Positions 24,875-37,472 are shown, numbered from the stretch's first letter. The stretch is 64,000 nucleotides of DNA from Streptomyces sp. NBC_01471 (GCF_041438865.1 NZ_CP109450.1:248001-312000), one strand, 5' to 3'. Notes: generated from the letters alone by a model not told the origin. Numbers and translations: made by a program.

Positions 24875-26218
24875 TCAGGCGGACACATCCGCCGCGGGGA
24901 ACAGTTCCCGGATCCGCTGGAGAGTGCCGGGGGATTCCAGCGTGGAGGGGTCGAGGCGCAGGACCGGCCGGGCTGCGCGGTCGTCCCGCATCCCGGCGGA
25001 CAAGCGCGCACGGCCACCGCCGGTGATGTTCAGAAGGACGCGGGTGCCGCTGGATACGCGGCCCTCCCGCACTGAGCGGCCGAGGCAGGCGACGGCAACC
25101 GCCGCCGCGGGTTCGATGTCGATCCCCTCGGTCCGCGCGAAGAGTTCGGTGGCTGCACGGGCATCCTCGCCGGGGCAGGGAAGGACGTCTCCGCCGCTCG
25201 TCCGCAACGCCTCCTCGATGCCTCCGGTGAGGGAGTACGGAGGGTGCTGGTTGACGAGTTCGTCCGCGTACACGCGGCCGGTCGCGGCACGGCGCTCCTC
25301 CTTGCCAACCGGACGGCGCGCTTCGGGGCATCCGTGCCACAGGCGGTGAACCGGTGCGACTCCCTCGTTCTGGCACATCAGCAGCCGCGGGGTCGCCGGG
25401 CCGTAGCGGCCGGAGGCGATCAGCCGGGTGGCCGCCTCGTGGACCGCGATCGCCCCGACCGCGCTCCCGACGGCCTGGACATAGACCTCGGGCAGCGCTC
25501 CCATCGCCTCGACCGCGGACAGCAGGACCGTGGCGAGACCGTCGCGCCGGGCGACGTTCCATGCCCCGCCGACGGCCCGGAATCCCGGCAACGCCGAGAC
25601 CCGTTCGGCCAGTTCGATGGCGTCGTCGTAGTCGCCACCCGTGATCGACACCAGCCGGACGGTGGGCGCGATGCCGGGGACCGTGGCGAACCGGTGCAGT
25701 CCACTGCCCGGTACGACGAGCAGGCACTCCACATCGGTCCTGGAGAACACGGACGCGAACGCGGCGGCGGTGTTGCCGACGGACGGTACGACCAGGACGG
25801 GGGGCCGCTCGGGCAGCCGGCCGAAGACGGCGTAGGCCTCGAGCTCCTTGAACGTGCCGGTCCGCAGATCGGCGCCGCGTTCCGGCCAGTAGCCGTTGAA
25901 CGCGATCCACAGGTCACCGAGGCCGAGAGCGCGCCCCAGGCCCTCGCTACGGTAGACGACCGTCCCGCCGGCTCCGGGAAGGGTGCGTACGACCGGCAGC
26001 CAGCGCCGGTATCGGTACAGGCCGTCGGATTCGGGACTCACGGCGGGTTCCTGGTCGCGGTAGCGGGTGCGCAGGAGTGCCGGTGCGTGGTCCTCGGGAC
26101 ATCTCAGTGTGAGTCCGTCGTCGGCCATGGTGTGGCCACAGGCCGGGCAGACGAGGTCGTAGTGACGTTCGGGGGGCGTCGGTACCGTGCTGTTCTGGAC
26201 AAAGGCCTGCGCGCTCAC
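24875..26218 (-). CDS. cysteate synthase/threonine synthase-like PLP enzyme
   Basis: A fold-type II PLP enzyme of 447 residues. The N-terminus has a CPACGH-x9-LRCPEDH-like Cys motif, as in threonine synthase relatives. The PLP lysine motif reads TGTFKELEAYAVFGRL, instead of the SFKDRG of threonine synthase, and matches the form I recall for archaeal cysteate synthase (O-phosphoserine plus sulfite to cysteate). Other landmarks are VPSVGNTAAAFA and the glycine-rich NITGGGRAR. GTG 26218 follows GAGGGA; an alternative ATG at 26248 overlaps the NRPS stop (TGATG). Either way it is coupled to the NRPS, so its product is probably an NRPS substrate. The exact reaction is inferred, not proven. Confidence 0.75.
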   Translation of the reverse strand: MSAQAFVQNSTVPTPPERHYDLVCPACGHTMADDGLTLRCPEDHAPALLRTRYRDQEPAVSPESDGLYRYRRWLPVVRTLPGAGGTVVYRSEGLGRALGLGDLWIAFNGYWPERGADLRTGTFKELEAYAVFGRLPERPPVLVVPSVGNTAAAFASVFSRTDVECLLVVPGSGLHRFATVPGIAPTVRLVSITGGDYDDAIELAERVSALPGFRAVGGAWNVARRDGLATVLLSAVEAMGALPEVYVQAVGSAVGAIAVHEAATRLIASGRYGPATPRLLMCQNEGVAPVHRLWHGCPEARRPVGKEERRAATGRVYADELVNQHPPYSLTGGIEEALRTSGGDVLPCPGEDARAATELFARTEGIDIEPAAAVAVACLGRSVREGRVSSGTRVLLNITGGGRARLSAGMRDDRAARPVLRLDPSTLESPGTLQRIRELFPAADVSA

Positions 26219-26247
26219 GGGTGTTCCCTCTGCTCGGCCGGTCGGCA

Positions 26248-29200
26248 TCACGCACCGCTCTCGTGAACATCCTCCGGCGGCCTCGGCAGGAAACCCGTCT
26301 CGATGAAGTACCTGAGGTACTGGTGCAGCAGTTCGGACCCGACGGGGGTTCCGATGACCTGAGTGCCGGCCAGCCCGCGCAGGAGGTTGTTGAGGTCGGT
26401 CCGGAGCCGGTACGCCCCGGTGGTGGGCCGCGGCGCGCTGTCCAGCAGCAGGGCGGCGTGGAGCGACGTCCGATCGGACACCGGCGTCTTCAGCGCCGCG
26501 TCCCCGAGCCGCTTCTGCCACTCCTCGTACGGGACGGGCTTCAGCGGATAGCCGAGGGCGGACACCTGGTCCAGCATGGTGACGGTCTCGGTCGCGGCCG
26601 GGGCGGCGATGTTGTAGACCGTTCCGTCCGCCCGTCCGCTGAGCGCGAGGTGGGCGAACGCCTTGGCCACGAAGTCCACGGGTACCAGGTTCGCCTGGAA
26701 GTCGACCCGCGTGGCCGGTCGTGCGCCCAGCTCGACGCAGGCCCTGAGGAAGTGCCAGAGCGCGTCGTCGCCGCTCACCACGCTGGTCCGGGAGTCCCCG
26801 CTGACGTGCGCAGGGCGGTAGACGGCCGTCGGGATGCCCCGTTCGTTCGCGAGGCGGATGATCCCCTCCGCGACCCACTTGCTCGCGGCGTAACCGCTGA
26901 ACTCCAGCAGGGCAGGATCGCTGCGCCATCCCTCGGGCAGGACCTCGGGGTCGTCGGGGCCCGCGATGGCCGTGCTGATCGTGGAGACGTAGTGCACCGG
27001 CTTGACCCGGTGCAGGGCGGCCAGCCGGCAGATCTCGCGTACGGCCGACACGTTGGCGTTCCTGAGTCGTGCGTACGGTTCGGTGAGGTTGACCCGGGCG
27101 CCGTTGTGGAAGATGGCGTCGACCTGTCGCGCGAGGTGGTCGAAGCGCTCCTGCGCCAGTCCCAGGAGGGGCTGCTCCAGATCCCCCGGGACGGGGACGA
27201 TCCGCCCCGCGAACCGCTCCTCCCAGAGTCCGTATCCGTCCATGGTGCGATGGATCCGCTTCAGGGCCTCGTCCGGATCGGCCGCACGCACCAGGCAGAA
27301 GACCTCCGCGGCCGTCCGGTCCAGCACCTCGCGAAGGATGAACGAGCCGAGGAAACCCGTGGCGCCGGTGAGGAGCACGCTCGTCGGGGCCTGCCCGTCC
27401 GGGACCCGGGGTGTGTGTGCCTCGGCCGTGATGGCCGGGTCGAGGTGGACGTCGGCGACGAGCTGGTCCGCGGCGGCGGGCAGGCTCACCGCCCCGGAGG
27501 CCGGGGCCGCGTCCAGCAGGGGCGCGAGCGCCGCGACGGTGTCGTGTTCGAAGACCGCCTTGAGTGGCAGGGCCGCGGCCAGACGTGCGTTGACGATCCC
27601 GACCAGCCGGGTGGCGAGCAGCGAGTGGCCCCCGAGGAGGAAGAAACTGTCGTCGATGCCGATCCGCTCGACGCCGAGTACCTCGGCGAACAGTTCGCAC
27701 AGTTCCGCCTCGCGCCGCGACCGCGGCTCCCGGCCCGCCACCTCGGCCGGATACTCGGGCACGGGCAGGGCCCGCCGGTCCAGCTTCCCGTTCACCGTGA
27801 GCGGCAGCGCGTCCAGGACGACCACGGCGGCAGGCACCATATGGGCCGGCAGCCGGTCGGCGACGGCCGCCCGCAGTACCGCGGCGCTGACGTCCCCGCC
27901 GGGGGCGGCCGGGACGGCGTAAGCGGTCAGGCGTTTGTCTCCTGGCGTGTCCTCCCGCACCACCACCACGGCTCGGGAGACCCGCGCGTCGGCGACGAGC
28001 GCCGCCTCGATCTCGGCCAACTCGATCCGGAAGCCGCGGATCTTGACCTGGTGGTCGGCGCGGCCGACGAATTCCACCAGCCCCTCGGGGCTCCACTTCA
28101 CCACGTCACCGGTGCGGTACATCCGTTCCCCGGAACCGTAGGGGTCGGCGACGAAACGCTCCGCCGTCAGCGCGGCCCGGCCCAGATAGCCGCGCGCCAC
28201 ATGGGCCCCCGCCACGTACAGTTCGCCGGGTACGCCCGGTGGTACGGGGCACAGCCCGGCATCGAGCACGTACACCCGGGTGTTCCAGTAGGGGCGTCCG
28301 ACCGGCACAGGCCCCCGCGGTGTCGGTGTACCGGGCTCCATCCGGTGGTCGAGGCAGTTCACCGTCACCTCGGTGGGGCCGTAGGCGTTCACCACGACGG
28401 CGTCCGGGTGGCGGCGCCGCCACGGGTCGAGCACCTCTCCGGACAGCGCCTCCCCACCCACGATCAGCGTGCCGGACGGGGATGCCCCGGGCGGGAGCGC
28501 CGCCAGCAGGGGGAGGTGCGACGGGGTCACCTTCATGTACGACGGCCGCGGTCCGAAGACCACCTCCTCGTCCAGGTCCGCCAGCCGTACGGCCCCGCCG
28601 GAGACCAGTGGGACGTACAGGGCGGTCACCGTCGCGTCGAACGAGATCGAGGCGTGGAGCAGGGAGGCGCCCCCCGCCACATCACCGTGCACCTCACGCT
28701 CCCGGGCCAGGTAGGCGACGACCGACCGGTGTTCGATCACGACGCCCTTGGGACGGCCGGTCGAGCCGGAGGTGTAGATCACGTACGCGGGATGCTCCGG
28801 CCGCAGCCGGGCCCGGCACTCCGTGTCGGCGAGCGCCTGCTTGCCCGCGGCGGCCAGCTCGGCGGAGACTCCGGGCGTGCCGAGGACGATACGGAACGGC
28901 GCCCCGGGCCCCTCGGGAACGGCGGCGTCCAGCCGGTCCGCCACCGATGTGTGGGTGAGTACGGCGACCACCCCGGCGTCGGCCGTCGTGCCCGCGATCC
29001 GCTCCGCCGGGTACGCCGGGTCGATGGGCACGTACGCGCCGCCGGCCTTGAGCACCGCCAGGTAGGCGACGACCAGTGCGGCGGATCGCTGCATGACCAC
29101 CGCTACGCGCGACTCGGGCCGCACTCCCCGGGCGATGAGCAACCGGGCCAGTTCGTTCGACCGCTCCTGGAGTTCGGTGTACGTCAGTCGGGCGTCGCTC

Positions 29201-32200
29201 GACACCACCGCGACGGCATCCGGGGTACGAGCGGCCTGTTCGGCGATCAGTTCCGGCACCGTCACGGCGGGCACCTCACGGGCCGTGTCGTTCCATTCCA
29301 CCAGGACGCGGTGCCGCTCGGCCTCGCCCAGGACGGAGACCCGGCACAGCGGGGTGCCGGGCTCGGACTCCAGGGCGGACACCACTCCCTCGGCCGCGGC
29401 CAGGAACAGGGCGCGCACCGACCGGGGATCGATCGGCTCCGCTGCCTGCGCGACGACCACGAACCCCGACCCGAGGTCGTCCACGGACACCGTGAGGGGA
29501 TAGTTGGTCCGCCCCTTCGCCGAGAGCACCTCGACACCGTCGAACGCGCGGACCTGACGGGCGTCACTGTGCCGGTAGTTGAAGAGGGCGGTGAAGAGCG
29601 GAGCCGGGGCGGCGACACCACTGGCCCGCTGGGCCAGCGCGAGGGGCGCGTGCTCGTGTACGAGCAGGTCGGCCAGCTGGGCCCGCATGGCGCCGACCGC
29701 TTCCGCCACCGTCACGCCTCCGGTGCGGGCCCGTACGGGCAGCGTGTTGATGAACAGGCCGGGGACCCGGTCCGCCCCGGCTCCGGCCCGCATCCGGCCG
29801 AACAGCACGGTGCCGAACACGACGTCGTCGCGTCCCGAGACGGCGGCCAGTGTCCGGGCCCAGATCACGTGGAAGAGCGTCGCGGGACTGACCCCGTACC
29901 GGCGCGCCTGCTCGCGCACCCGGGCCGCGAGTCCGTCGTCCACCGTGCCCCGGGCCTCGCTGACAACGCCGACGTCTCCTCGTGCCCGCTCCACACCGAA
30001 CGGCGCGGTCGGTTCGGTGACGTCGCCGAGGAGTCCCGCGAAGTGCGCCTCGTGCTCCTGCTGCGGGATGCCGAGCAGGGCCTGCGCGACGAAGGCGCGG
30101 TAGGGCAACGGTGCGGGCAACGCGTCCTGCCTTCCCGCGAGGAACTCCCGTACCTCGTCGAGCATCACCTCCAGCGCGGTGTGGTCCTGGATGATGTGGT
30201 GCATCCGCAGCAACATGATCCACCGGCCGCTGCCCGGCTCCGCCGCGATGTGCGCGTCCATCAGCGGGGCACGGTTCAGGTCCAGAGCGGTCCCGGCGGC
30301 CTCGGTCAGCAGGCGCGTCGTGCCGTCGCCGGCCGCCCGGCCGGGATCGACCTCGGTCACCGGAATCCCGGCGTGCCGGTACACCACTTGTACCGGGTGG
30401 GGCAGCCCCTGCCAGGCCAGGGCGGTACGCAGCACGTCGTGCCGGTCGACGACGTGCTGCCAGGCGGCCAGGAAGGCGTCGAGGCGCGCCCGGGAGTCGA
30501 ACCGCAGGACCTGCTGGAGAAGGTAGGGGTCGTGGCCGTCCCGGGCCTCCAACTGGTGGTGGAAGAAGAGCCCCTCCTGCAGGGGAGCCAGTGGGTAGAC
30601 GTCTGCCACGTTCGCGGCGCCGCCGGGCACACCAGCCACCGCGTCAGCCAGCTCGCGGGCGGACAGCCCGGAGAACGGCACCATCCCGGGTGTGATCGCC
30701 GACGCCTGTTCCGGGATCAGGCACGGTGGCACCTCGACCTCGTCGCGGACCTCGGCGGCGGCCAGCCGGGCCACGGTGGGCGCCGCGAAGAGGGTGCGTA
30801 CGTCGACCGGGATGCCCCGGGCCCGCAGCCGCTCCACGAGCGCCACGGCGAGCAGTGAGTGTCCTCCGAGATCGAAGAAGTTGTCCTCCACTCCGACCCG
30901 CTGGAGACCCAGCACCTGAGCGAAAACCGAGGAAAGAATCTCCTCCCGCACCGACACCGGACCACGACCACCACCCGACACCGACCCGAAATCCGGAACC
31001 GGCAAAGCCCCACGATCCAACTTCCCATTCACCGTCACCGGCAACGAATCCAACACCACAACCGCAGCCGGCACCATATAATCCGGCAACAACCGCCCCA
31101 CAAACTCCCTCACCACCCCAGCAAAACCCCCACCCACACCCACCGAATCCGCAACCACATAAGCAACCAACCGCTTATCCCCAGACACACCCTCCCGCAC
31201 CACCACCGCAGCCTCAGCCACCCCCTCACACAGAACAACAACCGCCTCCACCTCAGCAGGCTCAACCCGAAAACCCCGAATCTTCACCTGATCATCCACA
31301 CGCCCCACAAACTCCAGCACCCCACCCACACCCCACCGCACCACATCACCCGTGCGATACAACCGCTCCCCACACCCGAACGGACTCGCCACAAACCGCT
31401 CCGCCGTCAAACCCGCAGGCCCCACATACCCACGCGCCATCCCCACACCCGCCAAATACAACTCACCCGCCACCCCAACGGGAACCAAACCCAAACCACC
31501 GTCCAACACAAAAGCCCGCGTGTTATCCATAGGACGCCCGATCGGCAACACCCGACCCACCCCACCAGGACAATCAAACGCAACCTGCACAGAACACAAC
31601 GTCATCTCCGTCGGACCATAGAGATTGCGCACGACCAGGCCGGGAACGGCCTCCAGCACCCGCCGCGCCGCGATGGCGGGTACGACGTCGCCCCCGGTGT
31701 TGACCTCGGCGACACCCGTGAACGCGGCCGGATCCTCCTCCGCCACGACCCGGAACAACCCCGCCGTCACATGAACATGCGTCAGCGCATACCGCGCGAT
31801 CAACGACCGCAACAACGCCGCATCGAACTGCCCCTCCGGCGCGAGCACCACCTGCCCACCACCCAGCAACGGCGCCCACAACTCATACGTCGACGAGTCG
31901 AAGGAATGCGGGGAGCGCAGCAGCACCCGCAGTGGCTCCTCGTGACGCCAGCACGCGTCGCTCGCCAGATCCACCACGTTCTGATGAGTGATCGCGATCC
32001 CCTTCGGCACCCCGGTCGAACCAGACGTGTACATGATGTATGCCAACTGGCCGGGGACGGCCCGGGGCGGCAGTGCTGATCCGTCACCGGACGCGTCCGC
32101 CCCGACCTCCACGACCACACCGCCCCGCGCACGGAACGCGTGGACCGCCCGGTGCCCGCTCATCGCGGCGTCGACCAGCAGCACCTCCGCCGTCGCTTCC

Positions 32201-35200
32201 TCCATCAGCACCCGCATACGCTCCGCCGGGGCCCGCAGGTCCAGCGGCACGTACACACCACCCGCCTTCAACACCGCCAGCAACGCGACAACAAGCTCCG
32301 GCGAGCGCTCCATCAACAGGGCCACCCGTGCCTCGGGCTCCACACCCCGGTCCACGAGCCGCCGTGCCAGGACATTGGAATGGGCCTCCACCTCCGCATA
32401 CGACAGTTCACGGTCCCCGGCCGTCAACGCCGGTGTCGTCGGGGTACGTGCCACCTGGGCCGCGAACAGCTCCGGCACCGTACCCACGGGTGCGTCGCAC
32501 GCCGTGTCGTTCCATTCCGTCAGCAGGCGGTGCCGCTCCTCGTCGCCCAGGATCCCGATCCGGCCGACGGACTGCGCGGGGTCGGTGGTGACGGCCTCCA
32601 GCACCCTCAGGAGCCGGTGGGCGATTCCCTCCGCGGTGGACGGGTCGAACAGGTCGGTGGCATAGACGATGTCACCGAGAAGACCGGCCGGTGAGCCGTC
32701 GGGCTCGAACCGCTCGGTGAACTGGATGTCCAGATCGAACTTGGCCGCGGGCCGTCCGGCGGGGCGCTCCTCGGTCCGCAGCCCCGTCAGTTCCAGCGCC
32801 GCGGTGTCGGTGTTCTGGACCGCGAGCATCACCTGGAACAGCGGGTGCCGCGCCATCGACCGCTGCGGCGCGATCTCCTCGACCAGCCGCTCGAAGGGGA
32901 TGTCCTGGTGCTCGAAGGCGTCCAGGACCGTCTCCCGCACCCGGTCGAGGAGCTCGGTGAACGCCGGGTCTCCCGACACGTCGGTCCGCACGACGAGCGT
33001 GTTGACGAAGAACCCGACCAGGTCGTCGGTGGCTTCGTCGGTACGGCCCGCCACCGGGCTGCCGATCGAGATGTCGTGGCCGGCGCCCAGCCGCGACAGC
33101 AGTGCCGCCAGCGACGCCTGCAGCAGCATGAACATCGTCGCGCCCCGGCTCTGTGCCAACGCATGCAGGCGAGCGTGCAGTTCGGCCGGGACCAGCACGT
33201 CGGTGCGCCCGCCGCGGTGGCTCGCCACCGCGGGACGCGGTCGGTCGGCGGGCAGGACGATCTCCTCCGGCGCCCCCGTCAGCTTCTGCCGCCAGTGGGC
33301 GAGATGCGAGGCGAGCGCGGAGGCACCGTCGCCGTCGGCAACCGCCCGCTGCCAGAGGGCGAAGTCCGCGTACTGCGCCGGCAACGGCTCCCATGCGGGA
33401 GCCCGCCCGGTTCGGCGCGCCGCGTAGGCCCTCGACAGGTCCCGCCACAGCGGCCCCATCGACCAGGCGTCTCCCGCGATGTGGTGCACGACCAGAACGA
33501 GTACGTGCTCCTGGGGCCGGTCCGCCTCGCCACCGAGCGGGTCGTGGTCCGGCGCGATCGACAGCAGTGCCGCCCGGACGGGAAGTTCCGCCGTGAGGTC
33601 GAAGGTGTGCGAGGCGGCCTCGGTCACCCGTGCGTCGAGGTCCTCCCGCGAGGCCTCGGCCACAGGCAGGTTCAGGCGCACCGTCTCAGGAGGCAGGATC
33701 CGCTGCCACGGATCCCCCTCGGCCGACGACGGGTAGACCGTGCGCAGGACCTCGTGCCTGGCCACCACGTCCGCGAGCGCGTCCGACAGTGCCCGCACGT
33801 TCAGCGCACCGGTCAGCCGCACGGCGATCGGAATGTTGTAGGTGGTGTTCGGGCCTTCCAACTGCGAAAGGAACCAGAGCCGTTGCTGGGCGAAGGAGAG
33901 CGGAGGACGGTCGGGCCTGGGCCCCGCCACCAGGGGGGTGCGGACAGGACATGCGCCTCGCAGTCGCCGGGCGAGGCCGGCCACCGTCGGCGTGTCGAAC
34001 ACCTGCCTGATCGGGACCTCGACGTTCAGAGCCGCCCTGATCCTGCTGATCAGGCGGATCGCCAGGAGTGAGTGTCCTCCGAGGTCGAAGAAGTTGTCCT
34101 CCACTCCGACCCGCTGGAGACCCAGCACCTGAGCGAAAGCCGAGGAAAGAATCTCCTCCCGCACCGACACCGGACCACGACCACCACCCGACACCGACCC
34201 GAAATCCGGAACCGGCAAAGCCCCACGATCCAACTTCCCATTCACCGTCACCGGCAACGAATCCAACACCACAACCGCAGCCGGCACCATATAATCCGGC
34301 AACAACCGCCCCACAAACTCCCTCACCACCCCAGCAAAACCCCCACCCACACCCACCGAATCCGCAACCACATAAGCAACCAACCGCTTATCCCCAGACA
34401 CACCCTCCCGCACCACCACCGCAGCCTCAGCCACCCCCTCACACAGAACAACAACCGCCTCCACCTCAGCAGGCTCAACCCGAAAACCCCGAATCTTCAC
34501 CTGATCATCCACACGCCCCACAAACTCCAGCACCCCACCCACACCCCACCGCACCACATCACCCGTGCGATACAACCGCTCCCCACACCCGAACGGACTC
34601 GCCACAAACCGCTCCGCCGTCAAACCCGCACGCCCCACATACCCACGCGCCATCCCCACCCCCGCCAAATACAACTCACCCGCCACCCCAACGGGAACCA
34701 AACCCAAACCACCGTCCAACACAAAAGCCCGCGTGTTATCCATAGGACGCCCGATCGGCAACACCCGACCCACCCCACCAGGACAATCAAACGCAACCTG
34801 CACAGAACACAACGTCATCTCCGTCGGACCATAGGTGTTCCGTACGGTGATCCCCGGTGCGGCCTCCAGTACGCGGCGCGCGGCAGCGGCGGGTACGACG
34901 TCCCCACCCGTGCTGACCTCGACGACACCCGTGAACGCGGCCGGATCCTCCTCCGCCACGACCCGGAACAACCCCGCCGTCACATGAACATGCGTCAGCG
35001 CATACCGCGCGATCAACGACCGCAACAACGCCGCATCGAACTGCCCCTCCGGTGCCAGCACCACCTGCCCACCACCCAGCAACGGCGCCCACAACTCATA
35101 CGTGGAGGCGTCGAAGGAATGGGGCGACCGGAACAGCACCCGCAGTGGCTCCTCGTGACGCCAGCACGCGTCACCCGCCAGATCCACCACGTTCTGATGA

Positions 35201-37071
35201 GTGACCGCGATCCCCTTCGGCACCCCGGTCGAACCAGACGTGTACATGATGTACGCCAACTGATCCGGCACACACCTGGCCGACAGCGCCGATCCGTCAC
35301 CGGTAGTGGCGGCTCCGGCCTCGACCACGCGCACGCCCGCACTGGCCGCGTCCCGCGCGAAACCGCCCGCGCCCGCACCGACGTCGACCAGCAGCACACC
35401 GGCCCCGGTCTCCGCGAGCAGCCGTCGCATGCGCTCCGCCGGGGCCCGCGCGTCCAGCGGCACGTACACGCCACCCGCCTTCAGCACCGCCAGCAACGCG
35501 ACGACAAGCTCCGGCGAGCGCTCCATCAACAGGGCCACCGGTGACTCCGGCCCCACCTCATGATCCGCCAGCAGACGCGCGAGCCGGTTGGACCGCTCGT
35601 CCAGCTCCCTGTACGACAGCCGCTCCGCTCCGGACGCCACGGCCACCGCGTCGGGGGTGCGGGCCACCTGGGCGGCGAAGACGTCCGGCACCGTGGTGGC
35701 CGGCACTTCGCGCGCGGTGTCGTTCCACTCCACCAGTACGCGATGCCGCTCGGCCGCCCCCAGCAGCTCGACCGCGCCGAGCGGGCTGTCCGGGTCCAGC
35801 GTGGCGAGATCGTCCAGGAAGCGTGCGAACCTCTCGGCGTGCAGAGCGACGTCATCGGCGCGGTACAGCGCCGGATTCGCGTCCACGTAGAGGTGCATTC
35901 CGTCCGACTTGCGGTCGTGCACGACGAACGACAGATCCTCGACGGGAACGTTGGCGACGTTGTGCGCGGTGGTCCGGTGACCGGCGAACGTGATGTCGAA
36001 CGGGGCCGGCTGGATGTTCACATGAGGGCCGTACAGGGGCTCGTCCGAGTTGGTGAGGCCGCAGTCCCGCCTCATCTGCTCCAGCCGGTAGCGCTGATGA
36101 CGCAGCGCCGCACTGATGGCCGTCCTCGTCTCCAGGACGAACTCGCGCAGGCTGCTCTCCGGCTCCACCGTCAATCGCAGCGGCAGGATGTTCGCCATCA
36201 TGCCGGGAACCGACCGGGTCTCCTCCTCCACGCGGGCGGTGACCGGCATTCCCAGGACCACGGTCCTGGCCCCTGTCGCGAGATGGAGATAGGCCGCGGT
36301 GGCCGCGATCACCAGCGCGGGCCAGTGCACACCGAGACGCCGGGTCACTCCGCGCAGACGGGCCGCCTGGTCGAGGGGAAGGTCCACGGTGTGCCGCAGG
36401 TTTGCGTGGGACGCGGGCGCGGACCGGCCGGCGAGGGTGACGGGTGCGGGCCGGTCGGCCAGCTGCTCCCGCCAGAACTCGCGGTCCTGGGCGTACTGCT
36501 CGGAGCAGCGGTAGGCCTCGTCCGCCTCAATCAGCTGCCGGAGCGGGGGCAGGGCCGGGCCCGTGGCGGAGCTCCCCTCGGCCATCGCGGTGTAGATCTC
36601 CGCCATGCGGCGCGCGGTCAGTGTGTTGCCGTGGCCGTCCTGGAGAGCGTGGTGGAACACCTGTGTCCAGTAGAAATGGCCGGGGGCGGCGCGGAACAGG
36701 ACCGTCGTGCTGTGCGGGTCGCGCTCCAGATCGACCCGGCGGGCCAACTCCGTGTGCGCCCAGGCCTGTACAGCGGCCCAGGGGTCGTTCTCGTCGCTGA
36801 GGTCCACCACCCGCGGCCGCTCGCCGGAGCCCGGGAACTGGCGCAGGCCGTCCGGCGTCTCGGTTACCCGGAACCGGCCCGACTCGTTCTCCTCGAGGAG
36901 CTGCTCCGCGGCCCGCTGGAACAGGTCGGCATCGATCGGACCGCGGATCTCCAGGATCTCCGCGCATCGATAGGCCGGATTTCCCGGAGCCAGGTGCTGG
37001 ACGAACCACATGCCCTCCTGGGCAGCGGTCAGCCCGAGGAGCCCCTCACGAGATCGATCCACGCCATCCAT
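26248..37071 (-). CDS. trimodular nonribosomal peptide synthetase with C-terminal reductase
   Basis: 3607 residues assembling a three-residue chain. Order (approximate residues): C1 1-430 (starter or EntF-like, HHALQDG intact), A1 455-930, T1 960-1030 ([12 protein letters not shown]), C2 1040-1470 (LCL type, HHIAGDA), A2 1500-1985, T2 2010-2075, C3 2100-2550 (LQEGLFFHH class, HHIIQDH), A3 2570-3060, T3 3090-3160 and a thioester reductase 3230-3600 (GATGFLGSF, then YAASK) that releases an aldehyde or alcohol. Pocket residues read by alignment to GrsA: A1 DAYHSGTLCK and A2 DSYHNGLLCK (arylglycine-like), A3 DATKIGAVNK (Asp/Asn-like). No epimerase domain is present. The promoter carries the cluster motif, and the MbtH gene supports A-domain function. 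Confidence 0.95.
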   Translation of the reverse strand: MDGVDRSREGLLGLTAAQEGMWFVQHLAPGNPAYRCAEILEIRGPIDADLFQRAAEQLLEENESGRFRVTETPDGLRQFPGSGERPRVVDLSDENDPWAAVQAWAHTELARRVDLERDPHSTTVLFRAAPGHFYWTQVFHHALQDGHGNTLTARRMAEIYTAMAEGSSATGPALPPLRQLIEADEAYRCSEQYAQDREFWREQLADRPAPVTLAGRSAPASHANLRHTVDLPLDQAARLRGVTRRLGVHWPALVIAATAAYLHLATGARTVVLGMPVTARVEEETRSVPGMMANILPLRLTVEPESSLREFVLETRTAISAALRHQRYRLEQMRRDCGLTNSDEPLYGPHVNIQPAPFDITFAGHRTTAHNVANVPVEDLSFVVHDRKSDGMHLYVDANPALYRADDVALHAERFARFLDDLATLDPDSPLGAVELLGAAERHRVLVEWNDTAREVPATTVPDVFAAQVARTPDAVAVASGAERLSYRELDERSNRLARLLADHEVGPESPVALLMERSPELVVALLAVLKAGGVYVPLDARAPAERMRRLLAETGAGVLLVDVGAGAGGFARDAASAGVRVVEAGAATTGDGSALSARCVPDQLAYIMYTSGSTGVPKGIAVTHQNVVDLAGDACWRHEEPLRVLFRSPHSFDASTYELWAPLLGGGQVVLAPEGQFDAALLRSLIARYALTHVHVTAGLFRVVAEEDPAAFTGVVEVSTGGDVVPAAAARRVLEAAPGITVRNTYGPTEMTLCSVQVAFDCPGGVGRVLPIGRPMDNTRAFVLDGGLGLVPVGVAGELYLAGVGMARGYVGRAGLTAERFVASPFGCGERLYRTGDVVRWGVGGVLEFVGRVDDQVKIRGFRVEPAEVEAVVVLCEGVAEAAVVVREGVSGDKRLVAYVVADSVGVGGGFAGVVREFVGRLLPDYMVPAAVVVLDSLPVTVNGKLDRGALPVPDFGSVSGGGRGPVSVREEILSSAFAQVLGLQRVGVEDNFFDLGGHSLLAIRLISRIRAALNVEVPIRQVFDTPTVAGLARRLRGACPVRTPLVAGPRPDRPPLSFAQQRLWFLSQLEGPNTTYNIPIAVRLTGALNVRALSDALADVVARHEVLRTVYPSSAEGDPWQRILPPETVRLNLPVAEASREDLDARVTEAASHTFDLTAELPVRAALLSIAPDHDPLGGEADRPQEHVLVLVVHHIAGDAWSMGPLWRDLSRAYAARRTGRAPAWEPLPAQYADFALWQRAVADGDGASALASHLAHWRQKLTGAPEEIVLPADRPRPAVASHRGGRTDVLVPAELHARLHALAQSRGATMFMLLQASLAALLSRLGAGHDISIGSPVAGRTDEATDDLVGFFVNTLVVRTDVSGDPAFTELLDRVRETVLDAFEHQDIPFERLVEEIAPQRSMARHPLFQVMLAVQNTDTAALELTGLRTEERPAGRPAAKFDLDIQFTERFEPDGSPAGLLGDIVYATDLFDPSTAEGIAHRLLRVLEAVTTDPAQSVGRIGILGDEERHRLLTEWNDTACDAPVGTVPELFAAQVARTPTTPALTAGDRELSYAEVEAHSNVLARRLVDRGVEPEARVALLMERSPELVVALLAVLKAGGVYVPLDLRAPAERMRVLMEEATAEVLLVDAAMSGHRAVHAFRARGGVVVEVGADASGDGSALPPRAVPGQLAYIMYTSGSTGVPKGIAITHQNVVDLASDACWRHEEPLRVLLRSPHSFDSSTYELWAPLLGGGQVVLAPEGQFDAALLRSLIARYALTHVHVTAGLFRVVAEEDPAAFTGVAEVNTGGDVVPAIAARRVLEAVPGLVVRNLYGPTEMTLCSVQVAFDCPGGVGRVLPIGRPMDNTRAFVLDGGLGLVPVGVAGELYLAGVGMARGYVGPAGLTAERFVASPFGCGERLYRTGDVVRWGVGGVLEFVGRVDDQVKIRGFRVEPAEVEAVVVLCEGVAEAAVVVREGVSGDKRLVAYVVADSVGVGGGFAGVVREFVGRLLPDYMVPAAVVVLDSLPVTVNGKLDRGALPVPDFGSVSGGGRGPVSVREEILSSVFAQVLGLQRVGVEDNFFDLGGHSLLAVALVERLRARGIPVDVRTLFAAPTVARLAAAEVRDEVEVPPCLIPEQASAITPGMVPFSGLSARELADAVAGVPGGAANVADVYPLAPLQEGLFFHHQLEARDGHDPYLLQQVLRFDSRARLDAFLAAWQHVVDRHDVLRTALAWQGLPHPVQVVYRHAGIPVTEVDPGRAAGDGTTRLLTEAAGTALDLNRAPLMDAHIAAEPGSGRWIMLLRMHHIIQDHTALEVMLDEVREFLAGRQDALPAPLPYRAFVAQALLGIPQQEHEAHFAGLLGDVTEPTAPFGVERARGDVGVVSEARGTVDDGLAARVREQARRYGVSPATLFHVIWARTLAAVSGRDDVVFGTVLFGRMRAGAGADRVPGLFINTLPVRARTGGVTVAEAVGAMRAQLADLLVHEHAPLALAQRASGVAAPAPLFTALFNYRHSDARQVRAFDGVEVLSAKGRTNYPLTVSVDDLGSGFVVVAQAAEPIDPRSVRALFLAAAEGVVSALESEPGTPLCRVSVLGEAERHRVLVEWNDTAREVPAVTVPELIAEQAARTPDAVAVVSSDARLTYTELQERSNELARLLIARGVRPESRVAVVMQRSAALVVAYLAVLKAGGAYVPIDPAYPAERIAGTTADAGVVAVLTHTSVADRLDAAVPEGPGAPFRIVLGTPGVSAELAAAGKQALADTECRARLRPEHPAYVIYTSGSTGRPKGVVIEHRSVVAYLAREREVHGDVAGGASLLHASISFDATVTALYVPLVSGGAVRLADLDEEVVFGPRPSYMKVTPSHLPLLAALPPGASPSGTLIVGGEALSGEVLDPWRRRHPDAVVVNAYGPTEVTVNCLDHRMEPGTPTPRGPVPVGRPYWNTRVYVLDAGLCPVPPGVPGELYVAGAHVARGYLGRAALTAERFVADPYGSGERMYRTGDVVKWSPEGLVEFVGRADHQVKIRGFRIELAEIEAALVADARVSRAVVVVREDTPGDKRLTAYAVPAAPGGDVSAAVLRAAVADRLPAHMVPAAVVVLDALPLTVNGKLDRRALPVPEYPAEVAGREPRSRREAELCELFAEVLGVERIGIDDSFFLLGGHSLLATRLVGIVNARLAAALPLKAVFEHDTVAALAPLLDAAPASGAVSLPAAADQLVADVHLDPAITAEAHTPRVPDGQAPTSVLLTGATGFLGSFILREVLDRTAAEVFCLVRAADPDEALKRIHRTMDGYGLWEERFAGRIVPVPGDLEQPLLGLAQERFDHLARQVDAIFHNGARVNLTEPYARLRNANVSAVREICRLAALHRVKPVHYVSTISTAIAGPDDPEVLPEGWRSDPALLEFSGYAASKWVAEGIIRLANERGIPTAVYRPAHVSGDSRTSVVSGDDALWHFLRACVELGARPATRVDFQANLVPVDFVAKAFAHLALSGRADGTVYNIAAPAATETVTMLDQVSALGYPLKPVPYEEWQKRLGDAALKTPVSDRTSLHAALLLDSAPRPTTGAYRLRTDLNNLLRGLAGTQVIGTPVGSELLHQYLRYFIETGFLPRPPEDVHESGA
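30854..31621 (-). repeat. 768-bp near-identical NRPS repeat, copy in module 2
   Basis: Covers the A-domain C-terminal half from about core A5/A6 to the T2 core. It is almost identical base for base, and of equal length, to the copy in module 1 (34067-34834). Codon use here shifts to T- and G-ending codons (on the plus strand, long A/C-rich runs), unlike the flanking NRPS sequence. Confidence 0.9.
34067..34834 (-). repeat. 768-bp near-identical NRPS repeat, copy in module 1
   Basis: Partner of the module 2 copy. The few coding differences include GRAGLTAER versus GPAGLTAER and SSAFAQVL versus SSVFAQVL. The repeat stops exactly where the pocket-lining region begins (NTYGPTE here, NLYGPTE in module 2). 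Confidence 0.9.
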
Positions 37072-37125
37072 CCCAACCGCTCGACGGTGTTACCCCAACC
37101 ATCCGGTGCCGCGCCGCTCGGGCGA

Positions 37126-37147
37126 TATCAGCGTTCGCCGCCGTTAC
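37126..37147 (-). promoter_or_regulatory. cluster motif upstream of the NRPS
   Basis: Minus strand reads GTAAC, then GGCGGCGAACGCT, then GATA. The dyad GCG-N5-CGC is centred in the spacer. It lies 54 bases before the NRPS ATG. Confidence 0.7.
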
Positions 37148-37314
37148 GGCCGTGATGCGGTGACCGCCGGGGGCCGTCCGGTCCGCCGCCCGGAAATCCT
37201 GGGGCTGCGGACCTATGACGCTGCGTCCCCGGGGCAAGGCGGCGTGCCGGTCACGTGAGGCCGATCCGCGCGGTGCGCCGGCCGGTGGATGTGGAATTCC
37301 GGCTCGGCGGGGTC

Positions 37315-37336
37315 GTAACTGTGGACACCACGGATG
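37315..37336 (+). promoter_or_regulatory. cluster motif upstream of the class V PLP enzyme
   Basis: Plus strand reads GTAAC, then TGTGGACACCACG, then GATG, with dyad GTG-N5-CAC. It is 136 bases before the ATG at 37473 and faces away from the NRPS copy, so each divergent gene has its own site. Confidence 0.65.
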
Positions 37337-37472
37337 CTCCGACCGGCGGTTTTCTGGATTCTTGGTCCAGGTGGCGCGCCGATCGCCGGCCGACCCGCGT
37401 ACGTCACGGCGCTGACGTAAGGAGAACGCCGGACTCCGCGGACCAGGACGGTTCACAGAAAGGCACCAGCAC

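Noticed and set aside
26221..30858. Open frame of about 1545 codons on the plus strand opposite the NRPS
   Set aside because: It results from high GC at third positions of the NRPS; composition is Arg/Gly/Val repetitive and no domain is present.
30859..32079. His/Pro/Thr-rich plus-strand frames inside the NRPS repeat region
   Set aside because: They mirror the T- and G-ending codons of the repeated NRPS block; the same shadow appears at the second copy, so it is not an independent gene.
37087..37110. Additional GTAAC upstream of the NRPS (minus strand GTAACACC...GATGG)
   Set aside because: The distance to GATG is 16 or more and the GYG-N5-CRC dyad is missing, so I do not count it as a motif copy.
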